Shown: positions 27,232-35,744 of the stretch, one piece after another | Position numbering within the stretch: the stretch's first letter is position 1 | Layout: the number at the start of each line of letters is the position of its first letter | Source of the DNA: Streptomyces uncialis | GTDB taxonomy: Bacteria > Actinomycetota > Actinomycetes > Streptomycetales > Streptomycetaceae | Assembly (NCBI RefSeq): GCF_036250755.1 | Contig: NZ_CP109583.1 | Location: forward strand, 8,612,001 to 8,676,000 | DNA: 64,000 bases | Reading direction: 5' to 3' | The notes under the pieces: model-generated | Databases searched by the model: none | Told to the model about the DNA's origin: nothing | Seen by the model: only the letters and a program-made list of their open reading frames with translations | Translations under genes and position numbers: made by a program

Positions 27232-27564
27232 GTGAAGCTTGTGGTGTCCGTCATGGACGGGACCAACGGACAGCCCGCCGACGGTCTGTCGGTCCGGCTC
27301 GAACAGTTCGGTCTGGACGGCTGGCGGCGGATCTGGAAGGGCATCACGGGCGAGGACGGACGGTCCGGGTGCGCGGTGAGCCCGGGGGAGATCGACGGCT
27401 TCTCCCGGCTGACGCTGGAGACCGACCGGTACTTCGCCACGCTCGGACTGAGGCCCTTCTACAGCCACATCACGGTGGAGCTGTCGGGCGGCGAGCCCCA
27501 CGACCGCCAGGAACTCTCGGTCGTGCTCACCCCCCACGGATACGTGGTCTGCGGAGCCGGCTGA
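27232..27564 (+). CDS. Transthyretin-like / hydroxyisourate hydrolase-fold protein without catalytic residues
   Basis: This 110-residue protein starts at GTG 27232 with AAGGAAGAGG upstream. It follows the transthyretin/5-hydroxyisourate hydrolase pattern: strand VVSVMDGTNGQPADGLSVRLEQF, GEDGRSG, DRYFATLGLRPFYSHITVEL and a final SVVLTPHGYVV. The hallmark residues of the enzyme seem lost: the N-terminal His of HVLD is replaced (VSVMD) and the terminal YRGS is replaced by YVVCGAG. Purine catabolism is therefore unlikely. It precedes the adenylation enzyme by 70 nt and may be a structural or repurposed protein of the pathway. Confidence 0.65.
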   Translation: MKLVVSVMDGTNGQPADGLSVRLEQFGLDGWRRIWKGITGEDGRSGCAVSPGEIDGFSRLTLETDRYFATLGLRPFYSHITVELSGGEPHDRQELSVVLTPHGYVVCGAG

Positions 27565-27634
27565 CCCGCGCGTATCCCACCCGCCGGGTGCCCCGGACGG
27601 GACACCGGCCGCCGACCGGCCAGGAGGGACGATC

Positions 27635-29206
27635 ATGGAACACACCCTGTACGAGTGGTTCGCCGCCTCCGCCCTGGAGTTCGGCGACAGACCCGCGCTG
27701 GAGGTCGGCGAGGAACGGCTGACCTACCGGGAACTGCGCGGACTGGCCGAACGGATCGCGGCGGACCTGGTCACGGCCCATCGCGGGACACCGGCCCGGG
27801 TCGGCCTCCTGGCCGGACGCGATGTGCTCACCTACGCCGGATATCTCGCGGTACAGCGACTCGGCGCCACGGTCGTCCCGCTCAGCCCCTTCGCCCCGGC
27901 GGTCCGTAACGCCGTGATCGTCCGCGCCGCCGGTCTCGACCTCGTACTCGCCGGGCCCACGCCCGCCGGGCCCGCCGCGCCGTCATGGCCGGTGCCCGTC
28001 GTACCGCTGCGGCGTACCGCCCCGCCCACCGCCCGGCTGCGGCTGCCGCGGCGAGTGGACGACACCGACGCGCTCGCCTATGTACTGTTCACCTCCGGCT
28101 CGACCGGTACCCCCAAGGGCGTCCCCATCCGGCACGGCAATGTCTGCGCCTACCTGGCGCACGTCATCGCCCGCTACGGACTCGGACCCGGCTGCCGGGT
28201 CTCCCAGACCTTCGACCTGACCTTCGACCTCTCCGTCTTCGACATGTTCGCCACCTGGGGCAGCGGGGCCACCCTGGTCGTCCCCACCCGCCGTGACCTC
28301 ATGGTGCCGGTGCGCTGGGTCGCGGACAAGAAGCTCACCCACTGGTTCTCGGTGCCGTCCCTGGTGTCCTTCGCCCGCCGGATGCGCACCCTGCGCCCCG
28401 GCCGGATGCCCGCTCTGCGCTGGAGCCTCTTCTGCGGTGAGCCGCTCACCCTCCAGCAGGCCGGGGCCTGGGCCGCTGCGGCGCCGCACAGCACCCTGGC
28501 CAACCTCTACGGCCCCACCGAACTCACCATCAGCTGCGCCGAGTACACACTCCCGGCCGATGCCGCGCGCTGGCCCCGGCCCGCCAACGGCACGGTGCCG
28601 ATCGGCTCCGTCCACCCCGGACTCGCACACCTGGTGCTCGACGCGCGCGGACGGCCCGCCGACGAAGGGGAACTGGTCGTACGCGGCGCCCAGCGGTTCC
28701 CGGGCTACCTGGACGCGGACAGCGACAAGGGCAGATTCCTCTCCTACGACCGCCCCGGCGAGGACGCGACGCCCTACACGGGCGACGGCCCGCTGACCGC
28801 CGCTCACTGGTACCGCACCGGCGACCGGGTACGACGGGAGGACGGGCGACTGGTCCATCTGGGCCGGACGGACCAGCAGATCAAGCTGCACGGCTACCGG
28901 ATCGAACTGGGCGAGATCGAGGCCGCGCTGCGCGAGCAGCCCGGCGTACGGGACGCCGTCGCCGTGGCCGTCGCACGACCGGGCGACGAGATCGCCCTGG
29001 AAGCGGTGTGCACCGGTACGGACCTGATCCCCGAGGCGATCAGGTCGGCGCTCGAAGCGCGGCTCCCGGCCTACATGGTCCCGCGCGTCACCTCCCTGGT
29101 GGAGGAACTTCCCCTGAACGTCAACGGGAAGATCGACCGGCAAGCCGTCACCACGGCCCTCGAAGGTCGGCGCGCGGCGCGCCGTCCGGTCACGCCGCGC
29201 GGGTGA
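27635..29206 (+). CDS. Stand-alone amino acid adenylation enzyme
   Basis: This 523-residue protein is a free NRPS adenylation domain: A3 YVLFTSGSTGTPKGVPI, A4 FDLSVFDMF, A5 NLYGPTELTIS, A7 WYRTGDRVRRE, A8 GRTDQQIKLHGYRIELGEIE and A10 NVNGKIDRQAV with its lysine. The Asp in FDLSVFDMF at the position that contacts the alpha-amine is kept, so an alpha-amino acid substrate is expected; the residue identity cannot be read with confidence. It has no carrier domain, so it probably loads one of the free ACPs. Its end overlaps the convergent lasso exporter gene by 17 nt. Confidence 0.88.
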   Translation: MEHTLYEWFAASALEFGDRPALEVGEERLTYRELRGLAERIAADLVTAHRGTPARVGLLAGRDVLTYAGYLAVQRLGATVVPLSPFAPAVRNAVIVRAAGLDLVLAGPTPAGPAAPSWPVPVVPLRRTAPPTARLRLPRRVDDTDALAYVLFTSGSTGTPKGVPIRHGNVCAYLAHVIARYGLGPGCRVSQTFDLTFDLSVFDMFATWGSGATLVVPTRRDLMVPVRWVADKKLTHWFSVPSLVSFARRMRTLRPGRMPALRWSLFCGEPLTLQQAGAWAAAAPHSTLANLYGPTELTISCAEYTLPADAARWPRPANGTVPIGSVHPGLAHLVLDARGRPADEGELVVRGAQRFPGYLDADSDKGRFLSYDRPGEDATPYTGDGPLTAAHWYRTGDRVRREDGRLVHLGRTDQQIKLHGYRIELGEIEAALREQPGVRDAVAVAVARPGDEIALEAVCTGTDLIPEAIRSALEARLPAYMVPRVTSLVEELPLNVNGKIDRQAVTTALEGRRAARRPVTPRG

Positions 29207-30059
29207 AACGGCGACCCGCCACCGCGACCGCCAGCAGGGCCAGTACCGCGATCAGACCGACCTCCAGCGCGACCGGCGGGGCCCAGCCCCACAGCTCGGG
29301 CCCCGCGGCCCGGCCGCCGTAGTCGACGACCCCGTCCCCGGGGAGGGTGCGGCGTACGGCGTCGACACCGTAGGTCAGCGGATTGAGCAGCACAGCGGTG
29401 CCCAGCCAGCCGGGCAGCCCGCTGGCCGGGAACATCGCGCCGGACAGGAAGAGCATCGGCATCATCGCCAGGCTCACCGCGATCTGGAACGTCTGCGGCC
29501 GTGTGATGCACACCGCCGCCAAAACCCCCATCGCTGTGAAGGCGAAGGAGATCAGCGCCAGTTCGAGCAGCACGAGCAGCATCCCGGCACGATAGGGGAT
29601 GCCCACGATCCCGGCCGTGGCGAGCACCATCGCGGCATACGCGGCACCGGTGGTCGCGCCGCCCAGACAGATGCCGAGGAGCAGCGTCCCGCGGCGCACC
29701 GGGGCGACGAGCATCTGGCGCAGGAACCCCGTCTGACGGTCCCACACGATGGCCGCCCCGACCGCGATCGCGGGCGCCTGCAACGCCATCATCAGCACAC
29801 CGGGGAAGAGGAATCCCTGATAGCTTCCGCCGCCCGCGCCCACCTCGTTCAGGCCGGTGCCCAGGATCAGCAGGAACATCAGCGGTGTCAGCAGCCCCAT
29901 ACCGATCTGCAACCGGTTGCCCAGGAAGCGGATCATCTCGCGCTGCCACATCACCTTGAGCGTCCGCAGATCCCGGTGGCCGGGCCGGCGGGGGCCCGGC
30001 GGCGACGGCGGCTGTGCCACCCGTGTCCCACCGGCGTGGGCGACCTCCGTACCTGACAT
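29190..30059 (-). CDS. Lasso cluster ABC exporter, membrane subunit
   Basis: This 289-residue ABC-2-type permease (DrrB-like) has a hydrophilic Pro-rich N-terminus and about six membrane segments (MGLLTPLMFLLILGTGL; ISFAFTAMGVLAAVCI; AVSLAMMPMLFLSGAMF). It lies 3 nt after the ATPase gene at the end of the leftward lasso operon. With that ATPase it should export, and give immunity to, the mature lasso peptide. Confidence 0.88.
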   Translation of the reverse strand: MSGTEVAHAGGTRVAQPPSPPGPRRPGHRDLRTLKVMWQREMIRFLGNRLQIGMGLLTPLMFLLILGTGLNEVGAGGGSYQGFLFPGVLMMALQAPAIAVGAAIVWDRQTGFLRQMLVAPVRRGTLLLGICLGGATTGAAYAAMVLATAGIVGIPYRAGMLLVLLELALISFAFTAMGVLAAVCITRPQTFQIAVSLAMMPMLFLSGAMFPASGLPGWLGTAVLLNPLTYGVDAVRRTLPGDGVVDYGGRAAGPELWGWAPPVALEVGLIAVLALLAVAVAGRRFTRAA

Positions 30060-30062
30060 CGG

Positions 30063-31046
30063 CTACCTCCTCCTGGCGACCAGATCGGCCATCGTCATCG
30101 GTCCGGTCTCCGCTTCCCGGATGGTGCGGCCGGTGTAGTGCAGGAACACATCGTCCAGCGTGGGCGGTGCGACGGTCACCGAGTGCACCGGCACGGTGAG
30201 TTCGGCGCACAGCGTGGGTACGAACGCCGCCCCGTCCGCCGCCCGCAGCCGCACCCCGCCGGGCCCGGCCGCCGCGTCCAGCCGGAAACGCTCCCGCAGC
30301 ACCTTCACGGCCGTGTCGTCGTCCCCCGTGCGCAGGGTGATCAGATCCTCGCCGATCACGGCCTTCAACTCGTCCGTGGCGCCCTCGGCGACGATCTCGC
30401 CGTTGTCGATGATGGCGATCCGGTCGCAGTGCTCGGCCTCCTCCATCTGATGTGTCGTCAGGAAGAGGGTGGTGCCGCGCTCGTCGCGCATCCGGTGCAG
30501 ATGCTCCCAGATGGCCACCCGGGTCTGCGGATCGAGTCCGGTGGTCGGCTCGTCCAGGAACAGGACATGCGGGGAGTGCAGCAGCCCCCGCACGATCTCC
30601 AGCCGCCTCCTCATACCACCGGAGAACGTACGCACCCTGGTACCCGCGCGCTCGGTGAGGTCCACCATGTCGAGCATCGCGGCGATCGTCCGGCGCGCCT
30701 CGCGCCGGGGCATCCCGAAGAGCTCCGCGTGGAACCTCAGATTGTCCTCGGCGGTCAGATCGCCGTCCACGGTGGACTCCTGGAAGACCAGACCGATACG
30801 GCGACGGACCTCGTCCGGTTCGCGGACCACATCATGACCGGCGACGGCCGCATGCCCCAGGGTCGGCCGCAGCAGGGTGCAAAGCATGCTGATCGTGGTG
30901 CTCTTCCCCGCGCCGTTCGGGCCCAGGAAACCGAAGATCTCACCCGCCCGCACACTGAGGTCCACCCCCGTCACGGCCTCCCGGTCGCCGAAGAGCTTGC
31001 ACAGCCCCTCGGCGTGCACGGCGGGGGTCCCCGCGTCCCCCGTCAC
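30063..31046 (-). CDS. Lasso cluster ABC exporter ATPase
   Basis: This 327-residue DrrA-like ATPase has Walker A GPNGAGKST, signature TFSGGMRRRLEIVRGLLHSP, Walker B VLFLDEPTTGLD and H-loop TTHQMEEAEHCD, plus the C-terminal extension usual in drug-exporter ATPases. GTG 31046 overlaps the stop of the protease gene (GTGA). This tight coupling puts export in the same transcript as maturation (the D function of lasso clusters). Confidence 0.9.
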   Translation of the reverse strand: MTGDAGTPAVHAEGLCKLFGDREAVTGVDLSVRAGEIFGFLGPNGAGKSTTISMLCTLLRPTLGHAAVAGHDVVREPDEVRRRIGLVFQESTVDGDLTAEDNLRFHAELFGMPRREARRTIAAMLDMVDLTERAGTRVRTFSGGMRRRLEIVRGLLHSPHVLFLDEPTTGLDPQTRVAIWEHLHRMRDERGTTLFLTTHQMEEAEHCDRIAIIDNGEIVAEGATDELKAVIGEDLITLRTGDDDTAVKVLRERFRLDAAAGPGGVRLRAADGAAFVPTLCAELTVPVHSVTVAPPTLDDVFLHYTGRTIREAETGPMTMADLVARRR

Positions 31047-31471
31047 GGCCGCCCGCCCGACGGGTGCCGGACGCTCATCATCGTGTGGAACAGGGTCGTG
31101 TCGTCGCCCTCCCCGACCGCGGCGCCGCCTACCTCCACCCAGGCGTGCGCCCGGAACGGCTCGGTACGGACACCCGTGCACCAGTCCGGCCACCGCCCCC
31201 GCAACCGGCACAGCAGGACCGTCGCGATCGACCGCTGGAGACAGCCCTGCCCGGCGCACCGGGCGCTGACCGTCACCACCGCCTGACGGGCACCGAGCGC
31301 CTGCGCGGCGGTCGCCGGACGGGTGCCCCGCCGGGCGAACCGCAGCACCTGACCCAGCCTGCGCGGCGGCAGCAGACTCAAGGGACGCGCCACGACGACC
31401 GCGCCGCGCGCGGTGAGGTGCCGGTGCCAGGACAGCCGGACCGAGAGCTCGGAGGCGACGGGCATCGTCAT
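31043..31471 (-). CDS. Lasso peptide leader peptidase B2 (transglutaminase-like)
   Basis: This 142-residue protein has the B2 cysteine protease signature: Cys in QGCLQRSIATVLLCRLRG, His in FRAHAWVEVGG and a downstream acidic residue (GEGDD). It cleaves the leader from the precursor after recognition by B1. ATG 31471 overlaps the B1 stop (ATGA). The length is normal for a split B2. Confidence 0.92.
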   Translation of the reverse strand: MTMPVASELSVRLSWHRHLTARGAVVVARPLSLLPPRRLGQVLRFARRGTRPATAAQALGARQAVVTVSARCAGQGCLQRSIATVLLCRLRGRWPDWCTGVRTEPFRAHAWVEVGGAAVGEGDDTTLFHTMMSVRHPSGGRP

Positions 31472-31728
31472 GACGCCACCACCAGACGGGCCTCGCTCAG
31501 CGCGTCGACCAGCGTCCGCACATCGCTCAGCGCCCGCTCGGCGGCCACGGAGCTGTCCCGGGCCAGCCGCTCCGCGACCTCCTGCGGCGACCGCCCGTCC
31601 AGCAGCAGCCGCAGTACGGTCGCCCCGGCCGGGTTGAGCTGCCAGTAGCGTCCGCCGCGCTGGTCCAGCAGGACCATCCCGCCGCCGGTGTCGGTGGCGG
31701 TGACATCCGTTCTCAGGGTGAGACTCAT
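31468..31728 (-). CDS. Lasso peptide B1: PqqD-like RiPP recognition element
   Basis: This 86-residue PqqD-fold protein (DTGGGMVLLDQRGGRYWQLNPAGATVLRLLLDGRSPQEVAERLA) is typical of B1 proteins. It binds the leader peptide and presents it to B2 and C. It overlaps both neighbours by 4 nt. The partner motif in the leader (YxxPxLxxxGxF) is present in the precursor gene of this operon. Confidence 0.93.
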   Translation of the reverse strand: MSLTLRTDVTATDTGGGMVLLDQRGGRYWQLNPAGATVLRLLLDGRSPQEVAERLARDSSVAAERALSDVRTLVDALSEARLVVAS

Positions 31729-33602
31729 CGTGGCTCTCCTGTCGGGTGTGCCGTCAATGCCGCCGCGGGGGCGGTGCGGACCGGCCCGCGCAGCCAGGCC
31801 TCGCAGGACAGGGTGTTCTCGAACGGCGTCAGATCCCGGGTCTCGGGCTTCGGACCCAGCAGCCCGGCACGGAGCGCGCCGGCGTCCACCAGCCCCAGCC
31901 GGGCGAGCTCCAGATCGTCGCACCGCTCCAGCAGCAGCCGCCGGTTGCGCAGCAGGCCCTCGTACGCCTCGGCGCTGAACTCGCCCTTGCTGCGGCGGCC
32001 GAGCAGTTGGGCGGGGACGACCCCGCGCATCGCGGCGGTCAGGACCGGCTTGTACCGGCCCCGGGCGACCCGGTCCTCGGTCCGCACCATGAGCGCCGCT
32101 TCGAGCACACGATCGTCCAGGAAAGGGGCCTCCAGCGTGACGCCGGTGCCGTCGAGGGCGAGATTCATCTGGCGCAGCGCGCTGCCGCTCACCAGCGCCC
32201 CCTCGATCACCTGGTGCTGATGCCGGTCCCGGTGCATCGGCCCGGGCCGCGCGTCGGCGGCCTCGCCCAGCAGCCGCCGTACGGTCGCGACGGCGTCCCC
32301 GGTGGCCCACGGCGGCATCCTGGGCACCCCGCCCCAGCCGAACGAGGGCTCCCGCGGGTGCGGAAGGGGATCGGTGAGACCGTCGGCGACGGCCCGCAGC
32401 GAGGCGGCGAAGGGCCTGGAGTCCAGGAGACCGCGGACCGTGGGGCCGAGCCACCAGCGGTTCAGCAGCCGCATCCGGTTCAGATCCGGCAGGCTGGTCA
32501 GCGGATGTCCGCGCACCATGGACCACAGATACGTGGGGCTGGGGGAGAACAGCTCGTCCCCGCCGACCCCCATCAGATGCGTCCGTGCCCCGGCTCCCGC
32601 CGCGGCGCGCGCGACGAACTCCATCTGGGCGTGGTTGCGGTGCCACGCCAGCGGCCCTTCCAGCAGACCGCCACCCGCCGCGTGGTGCTCCGGCGGCGTC
32701 TGGAACCACGTCGGCCTGCGGTCCGCCGGGACGGACCGGTGGCGGGCGTCCGGCAGCGCGGCGGCCGACCGCTCCCACCACAGCGCGTCGTCGTTCGCGA
32801 GGTCCAGCGGCTGCCAGTGATGGGTGTGCAGCTCCGCCCCGGTGGCGGCGGCCAGGAAACACAGGCTGGTGGAGTCCATCCCGCCGGAGAGGTCGGCGCT
32901 GACGGCGGTGCCCGCCCGGGCCCGGGCCCCGACCGCGTCACGCAACGCGGAACGCACCGTGCCGGCCGACCGGGACAGCGGGGCGACGGGCTCCGGCACA
33001 CTCCACCACCGGTGGGCGCGGCACTCACCGCCGGGGGTCAGCTCCAGCCAGTGGCCGGGGGCCGACTGCGCCACACCGGACCAGACCGTCCGCAGGCTCA
33101 GCGGCCACGGCGGCCCCGGGGTCAGCAGCCGCAACGCCAGCGATTCCTCGTCGACGCCCCGCCCGGCGAGCGCCGCGAGACGGGCCGGATCACCGGCGGC
33201 CACCGTGACGCCGGAGACCCGGGTATGGAAGATCTGCCGTGCGGTCGACAAGGTGCCCTGCGCCCGTACCCGGCCCTCGAAGGAGGCCGTCAGATGGCAG
33301 CTTCCCGGCAGCCGACGGGCCAGGGAGTCCACATCGTGCAGCGAGCGTGCCGTCTCCAGCAGCCGTTCCAGCGTGCCCGGAGCGGGCCGGGCGTGGCCCA
33401 GCAGCACGATCCGGCGGTCCCCCGCGCTCACCGTCACGATCTCGTCCTCGTCCCAGTGGCCGACCACCCACGGCCGTCCCGAGGCGTGCCGCACCACCCG
33501 CGGGTCCCGGCGTTCGTTCCGGTCCCGGGAGCCGCCCGGCTGCGCCCGGACCTGGGCGAGCGCGGCGGCGTCCTCGCTGTCCGGGAGGATCAGGAAGTCC
33601 AT
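31725..33602 (-). CDS. Lasso peptide macrolactam synthetase C (asparagine synthetase-like)
   Basis: This 625-residue protein has an N-terminal glutamine-amidotransferase-like domain that lacks the catalytic Cys2 (it begins MDFLI), then a synthetase domain with the PPi-loop SADLSGGMDSTSL and later motifs (LMGVGGDELFS; LEAPFLDDRVLEAAL; RRSKGEFSAEAYEG). It adenylates the Asp side chain and closes the ring with the core N-terminus. GAAGGAA before the ATG supports the start. It follows the precursor gene after 128 bp and overlaps B1. Confidence 0.93.
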   Translation of the reverse strand: MDFLILPDSEDAAALAQVRAQPGGSRDRNERRDPRVVRHASGRPWVVGHWDEDEIVTVSAGDRRIVLLGHARPAPGTLERLLETARSLHDVDSLARRLPGSCHLTASFEGRVRAQGTLSTARQIFHTRVSGVTVAAGDPARLAALAGRGVDEESLALRLLTPGPPWPLSLRTVWSGVAQSAPGHWLELTPGGECRAHRWWSVPEPVAPLSRSAGTVRSALRDAVGARARAGTAVSADLSGGMDSTSLCFLAAATGAELHTHHWQPLDLANDDALWWERSAAALPDARHRSVPADRRPTWFQTPPEHHAAGGGLLEGPLAWHRNHAQMEFVARAAAGAGARTHLMGVGGDELFSPSPTYLWSMVRGHPLTSLPDLNRMRLLNRWWLGPTVRGLLDSRPFAASLRAVADGLTDPLPHPREPSFGWGGVPRMPPWATGDAVATVRRLLGEAADARPGPMHRDRHQHQVIEGALVSGSALRQMNLALDGTGVTLEAPFLDDRVLEAALMVRTEDRVARGRYKPVLTAAMRGVVPAQLLGRRSKGEFSAEAYEGLLRNRRLLLERCDDLELARLGLVDAGALRAGLLGPKPETRDLTPFENTLSCEAWLRGPVRTAPAAALTAHPTGEPR

Positions 33603-33730
33603 GGTTCCTTCTCGGGAGTAGCGCTGACGTGGGGACATCAGGCCGGGCCCGCCGCGGCACGCCCGCGGACCCGGTGGCGGCGGGGCGAAGGGCCGCACAG
33701 GCCCCGCGCCCCGCCGCCGACGCCGTCACA

Positions 33731-33862
33731 TCAGCAGGCGAACGGCGTGTTCCAGCCGACCAGGTCGTTCGGGCAGCCCCAGGGCGTACCGAGCGTCAGC
33801 TCGGTGAAGTCCCCGACCTCGACCAGCGTGGGTGCCTCGTAGATCTCGATGTCCTCGATCAT
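33731..33862 (-). CDS. Lasso peptide precursor A, class III (BI-32169-like)
   Basis: This 43-residue precursor starts at ATG 33862 with GGAGAG upstream. The leader (1-24) has Tyr8, Pro11, Leu13, Gly17 and Phe19 of the YxxPxLxxxGxF motif and Thr23 at position -2. The predicted core is GTPWGCPNDLVGWNTPFAC (19 residues). Gly1 and Asp9 would form a nine-membered ring, and Cys6 and Cys19 one disulfide. BI-32169 (core GLPWGCPSDIPGWNTPWAC) has the same length, ring residue and cysteines, with differences at positions 2, 8, 10, 11 and 17. BI-32169 is known as a class III lasso peptide and glucagon receptor antagonist. The activity of this peptide is unknown. Confidence 0.95.
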   Translation of the reverse strand: MIEDIEIYEAPTLVEVGDFTELTLGTPWGCPNDLVGWNTPFAC

Positions 33863-34096
33863 CGTCAACTCTCCTCGGTCCGAAGGTGTACGGACGTGCT
33901 CCCCGACCCGCTGTCCGCGGGGCCGGGAGGCGGCCCGTCGGATGGACAACCTCAAGGTAGGAGGCATCGCGTCCCGGTCTCCTGAGCCATCCGTCCCGTC
34001 CCGGTCCCGTATTCCCCCAGGACACTGTCCGGCCGATCGGCCACCGTGCTGCAATCTCTCGGGTCATCACCAGTCACCCATGGGAGAGGGGTCCGT
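33863..34096. promoter_or_regulatory. Divergent promoter region of the lasso operon and Tat protein gene
   Basis: Both directions must start in these 234 bp. A TACCTT hexamer on the minus strand (33959-33954) could be the lasso -10, but no clear -35 precedes it. A 12-bp palindrome GGCCGATCGGCC lies at 34031-34042, nearer the Tat gene. The roles are inferred from position only. Confidence 0.4.
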
Positions 34097-34912
34097 ATGC
34101 CTGACATCAGCCGCAGGCGCGTACTGGGTACCGGGCTGGCCACCACGGCCGCAGCCGGCCTCGGCATCACGGGAGCGGGGACGGGGTGGGCCGCGTCCGC
34201 GCTCCCCGGTCCCCACCAGGACCGGGACTTCCCGCCGGTACCCGGGATGCGCGGGGACCGGCGGGCCAACGAGTTCTGGTGGCAGTACGAGGTCCGGTTC
34301 GCCTTCGAGGCGACCCAGGAGGTCCGGGACGCCTACGCCGCCATCGACAGGTCCGTCGGCGGCCAGGGCGACGGATCACGTCTGTTCGCACTGCACGCCC
34401 GGTACCAGCAGATCCGGCGCGAGGGCGGCTTCCCGGACGACTACCTGTCCCTGGTGGCGCCGGTCAAGGACGCCTACGCGGTCCTGTCCCGGCTCCAACT
34501 GGAGCTGTTCGACGACCACTACGGCGGCCGTCACCAGCACCTGCTGCCCTGGGCCTTCGTCCGGATGGGCGACGGCACCCTCTACGACCCGCGGATGCCC
34601 GGCCGGAACAAACTCCATCTGATGCCGTACGGCGCGAACGGCGTGATGACCCACGCCTGGCACCTCTGGCACGCCGTCAACCGGGCGAACACCCTGCTGG
34701 GCCTCTCGCCCGGCCGGTGGAACCGGATCGACCCGCTGATCGGCCTCGGATGGGCCGTGCAGTCGGTGATGTATCCGGACCCGGATCTGGTGAACCCGCC
34801 CATGGCCACCGGGACCGCCCAGCGACTCGTCCGGCAGTGGCGGTGGCGGACGCCCGCGCGGATGGACACGGCGTTCGACAGCCATCCGCACCCGCCGGGC
34901 CACCGCCCCTGA
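34097..34912 (+). CDS. Tat-exported protein of unknown function
   Basis: This 271-residue protein starts at an ATG with GGGAGAGGGG upstream. It carries a twin-arginine signal (SRRRVLGTGLATTAAAGLGITGAG), with cleavage likely after about residue 33. The mature part is rich in Trp, His and Tyr (NEFWWQYEVRF; HYGGRHQHLLPWAFVRMGD; MTHAWHLWHAVNRAN), which could suit a metal or haem site. I do not recognise the family. Export in folded form and divergence from the lasso precursor suggest a possible extracytoplasmic role linked to the peptide, but this is inference. Confidence 0.75.
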   Translation: MPDISRRRVLGTGLATTAAAGLGITGAGTGWAASALPGPHQDRDFPPVPGMRGDRRANEFWWQYEVRFAFEATQEVRDAYAAIDRSVGGQGDGSRLFALHARYQQIRREGGFPDDYLSLVAPVKDAYAVLSRLQLELFDDHYGGRHQHLLPWAFVRMGDGTLYDPRMPGRNKLHLMPYGANGVMTHAWHLWHAVNRANTLLGLSPGRWNRIDPLIGLGWAVQSVMYPDPDLVNPPMATGTAQRLVRQWRWRTPARMDTAFDSHPHPPGHRP

Positions 34913-34922
34913 CCGCCCACGG

Positions 34923-34943
34923 CCGGGGCACCGGACACCCCGG
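34923..34943. terminator. Weak hairpin between convergent genes
   Basis: A 6-bp GC stem (34923-34928 with 34938-34943) with a 9-nt loop lies after the Tat gene and before the convergent permease stop. Confidence 0.35.
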
Positions 34944-34964
34944 GCGCCCCGGCGACCCCCGCGC

Positions 34965-35744
34965 TCACGCGTCGCGTCTGCGCAGCACCGCGTAGCCGCC
35001 CAGCACCGCCGCGACCGTCCACGCCACGAGGACCAGCACCGCGGTGCCCGGTCCGTACGCCGTGGTCATGTCGTCCCGCTCGACGACCCGCATCAGGACG
35101 GCACCCGCCTGGTCCGGGAGGTACCGGGCGGCCTTCTCCACCCCCGGGATGATGTTCAGGATCGGCGACACGATGAAGAACAGCGGCACCAGGAGCGCCA
35201 GGGCGAGGACCGAACTGCGCAGCATCGTGGCCGCGCCCATCGCGAAGGCGCACATCAGCGTCATGTAGAGCGCCGCGCCCCACACGGCGCGCGCCGAACC
35301 CGGGGCGTCGAACGAGGTGCTGTGCGGACCGAGCGCGGCCTGGGCGACGAAGAACGTGATGAAGGCACTGGCCAGGGCCACCCCGGCCGCCAGCAGCGTC
35401 CCGACGGTGATCTTGGCGCCGTAGAAGAGACCGCGCCGCGGCACCGCCGCCAGCGAGGTACGGATCGTCCCGCTGGTGTACTCGGTGCTCACCACCAGCA
35501 CACCGAACACCAGCAGGATGATCTGGCTGAAGGTGAGCCCCTGGAACCCGGTGTACACGGCGTCGAAGTTCGCCCGCTCCTGCGGGGTCCGGTCGTCGAA
35601 GGTGCCGCGCACGGCCAGCCCGAGCGACAGACCGATGACGACGGAGACGAGGAACGTCAGCACGAACGTCCACAGGGTCGACCGGACCGTACGGATCTTG
35701 GTGAGCTCGGCGGTGAGCACCGCCCATGACGCACCCATGGTCAT
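34965..35744 (-). CDS. ABC-2 family permease
   Basis: This 259-residue membrane protein has about six hydrophobic segments (LWTFVLTFLVSVVIGLSLGLAV; IILLVFGVLVVSTEYTSGTIRTSL). The motif EYTSGTIR is typical of Streptomyces ABC-2 permeases controlled by neighbouring two-component systems. It overlaps the ATPase stop by 4 nt. It may provide resistance to cell-envelope-active peptides, possibly the lasso peptide. Confidence 0.88.
   Translation of the reverse strand: MTMGASWAVLTAELTKIRTVRSTLWTFVLTFLVSVVIGLSLGLAVRGTFDDRTPQERANFDAVYTGFQGLTFSQIILLVFGVLVVSTEYTSGTIRTSLAAVPRRGLFYGAKITVGTLLAAGVALASAFITFFVAQAALGPHSTSFDAPGSARAVWGAALYMTLMCAFAMGAATMLRSSVLALALLVPLFFIVSPILNIIPGVEKAARYLPDQAGAVLMRVVERDDMTTAYGPGTAVLVLVAWTVAAVLGGYAVLRRRDA

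Noticed and set aside
33726..34070. A 114-codon frame overlapping the lasso precursor in another frame.
   Set aside because: The 43-residue frame has leader motif, RBS and core match; this one is a shadow.
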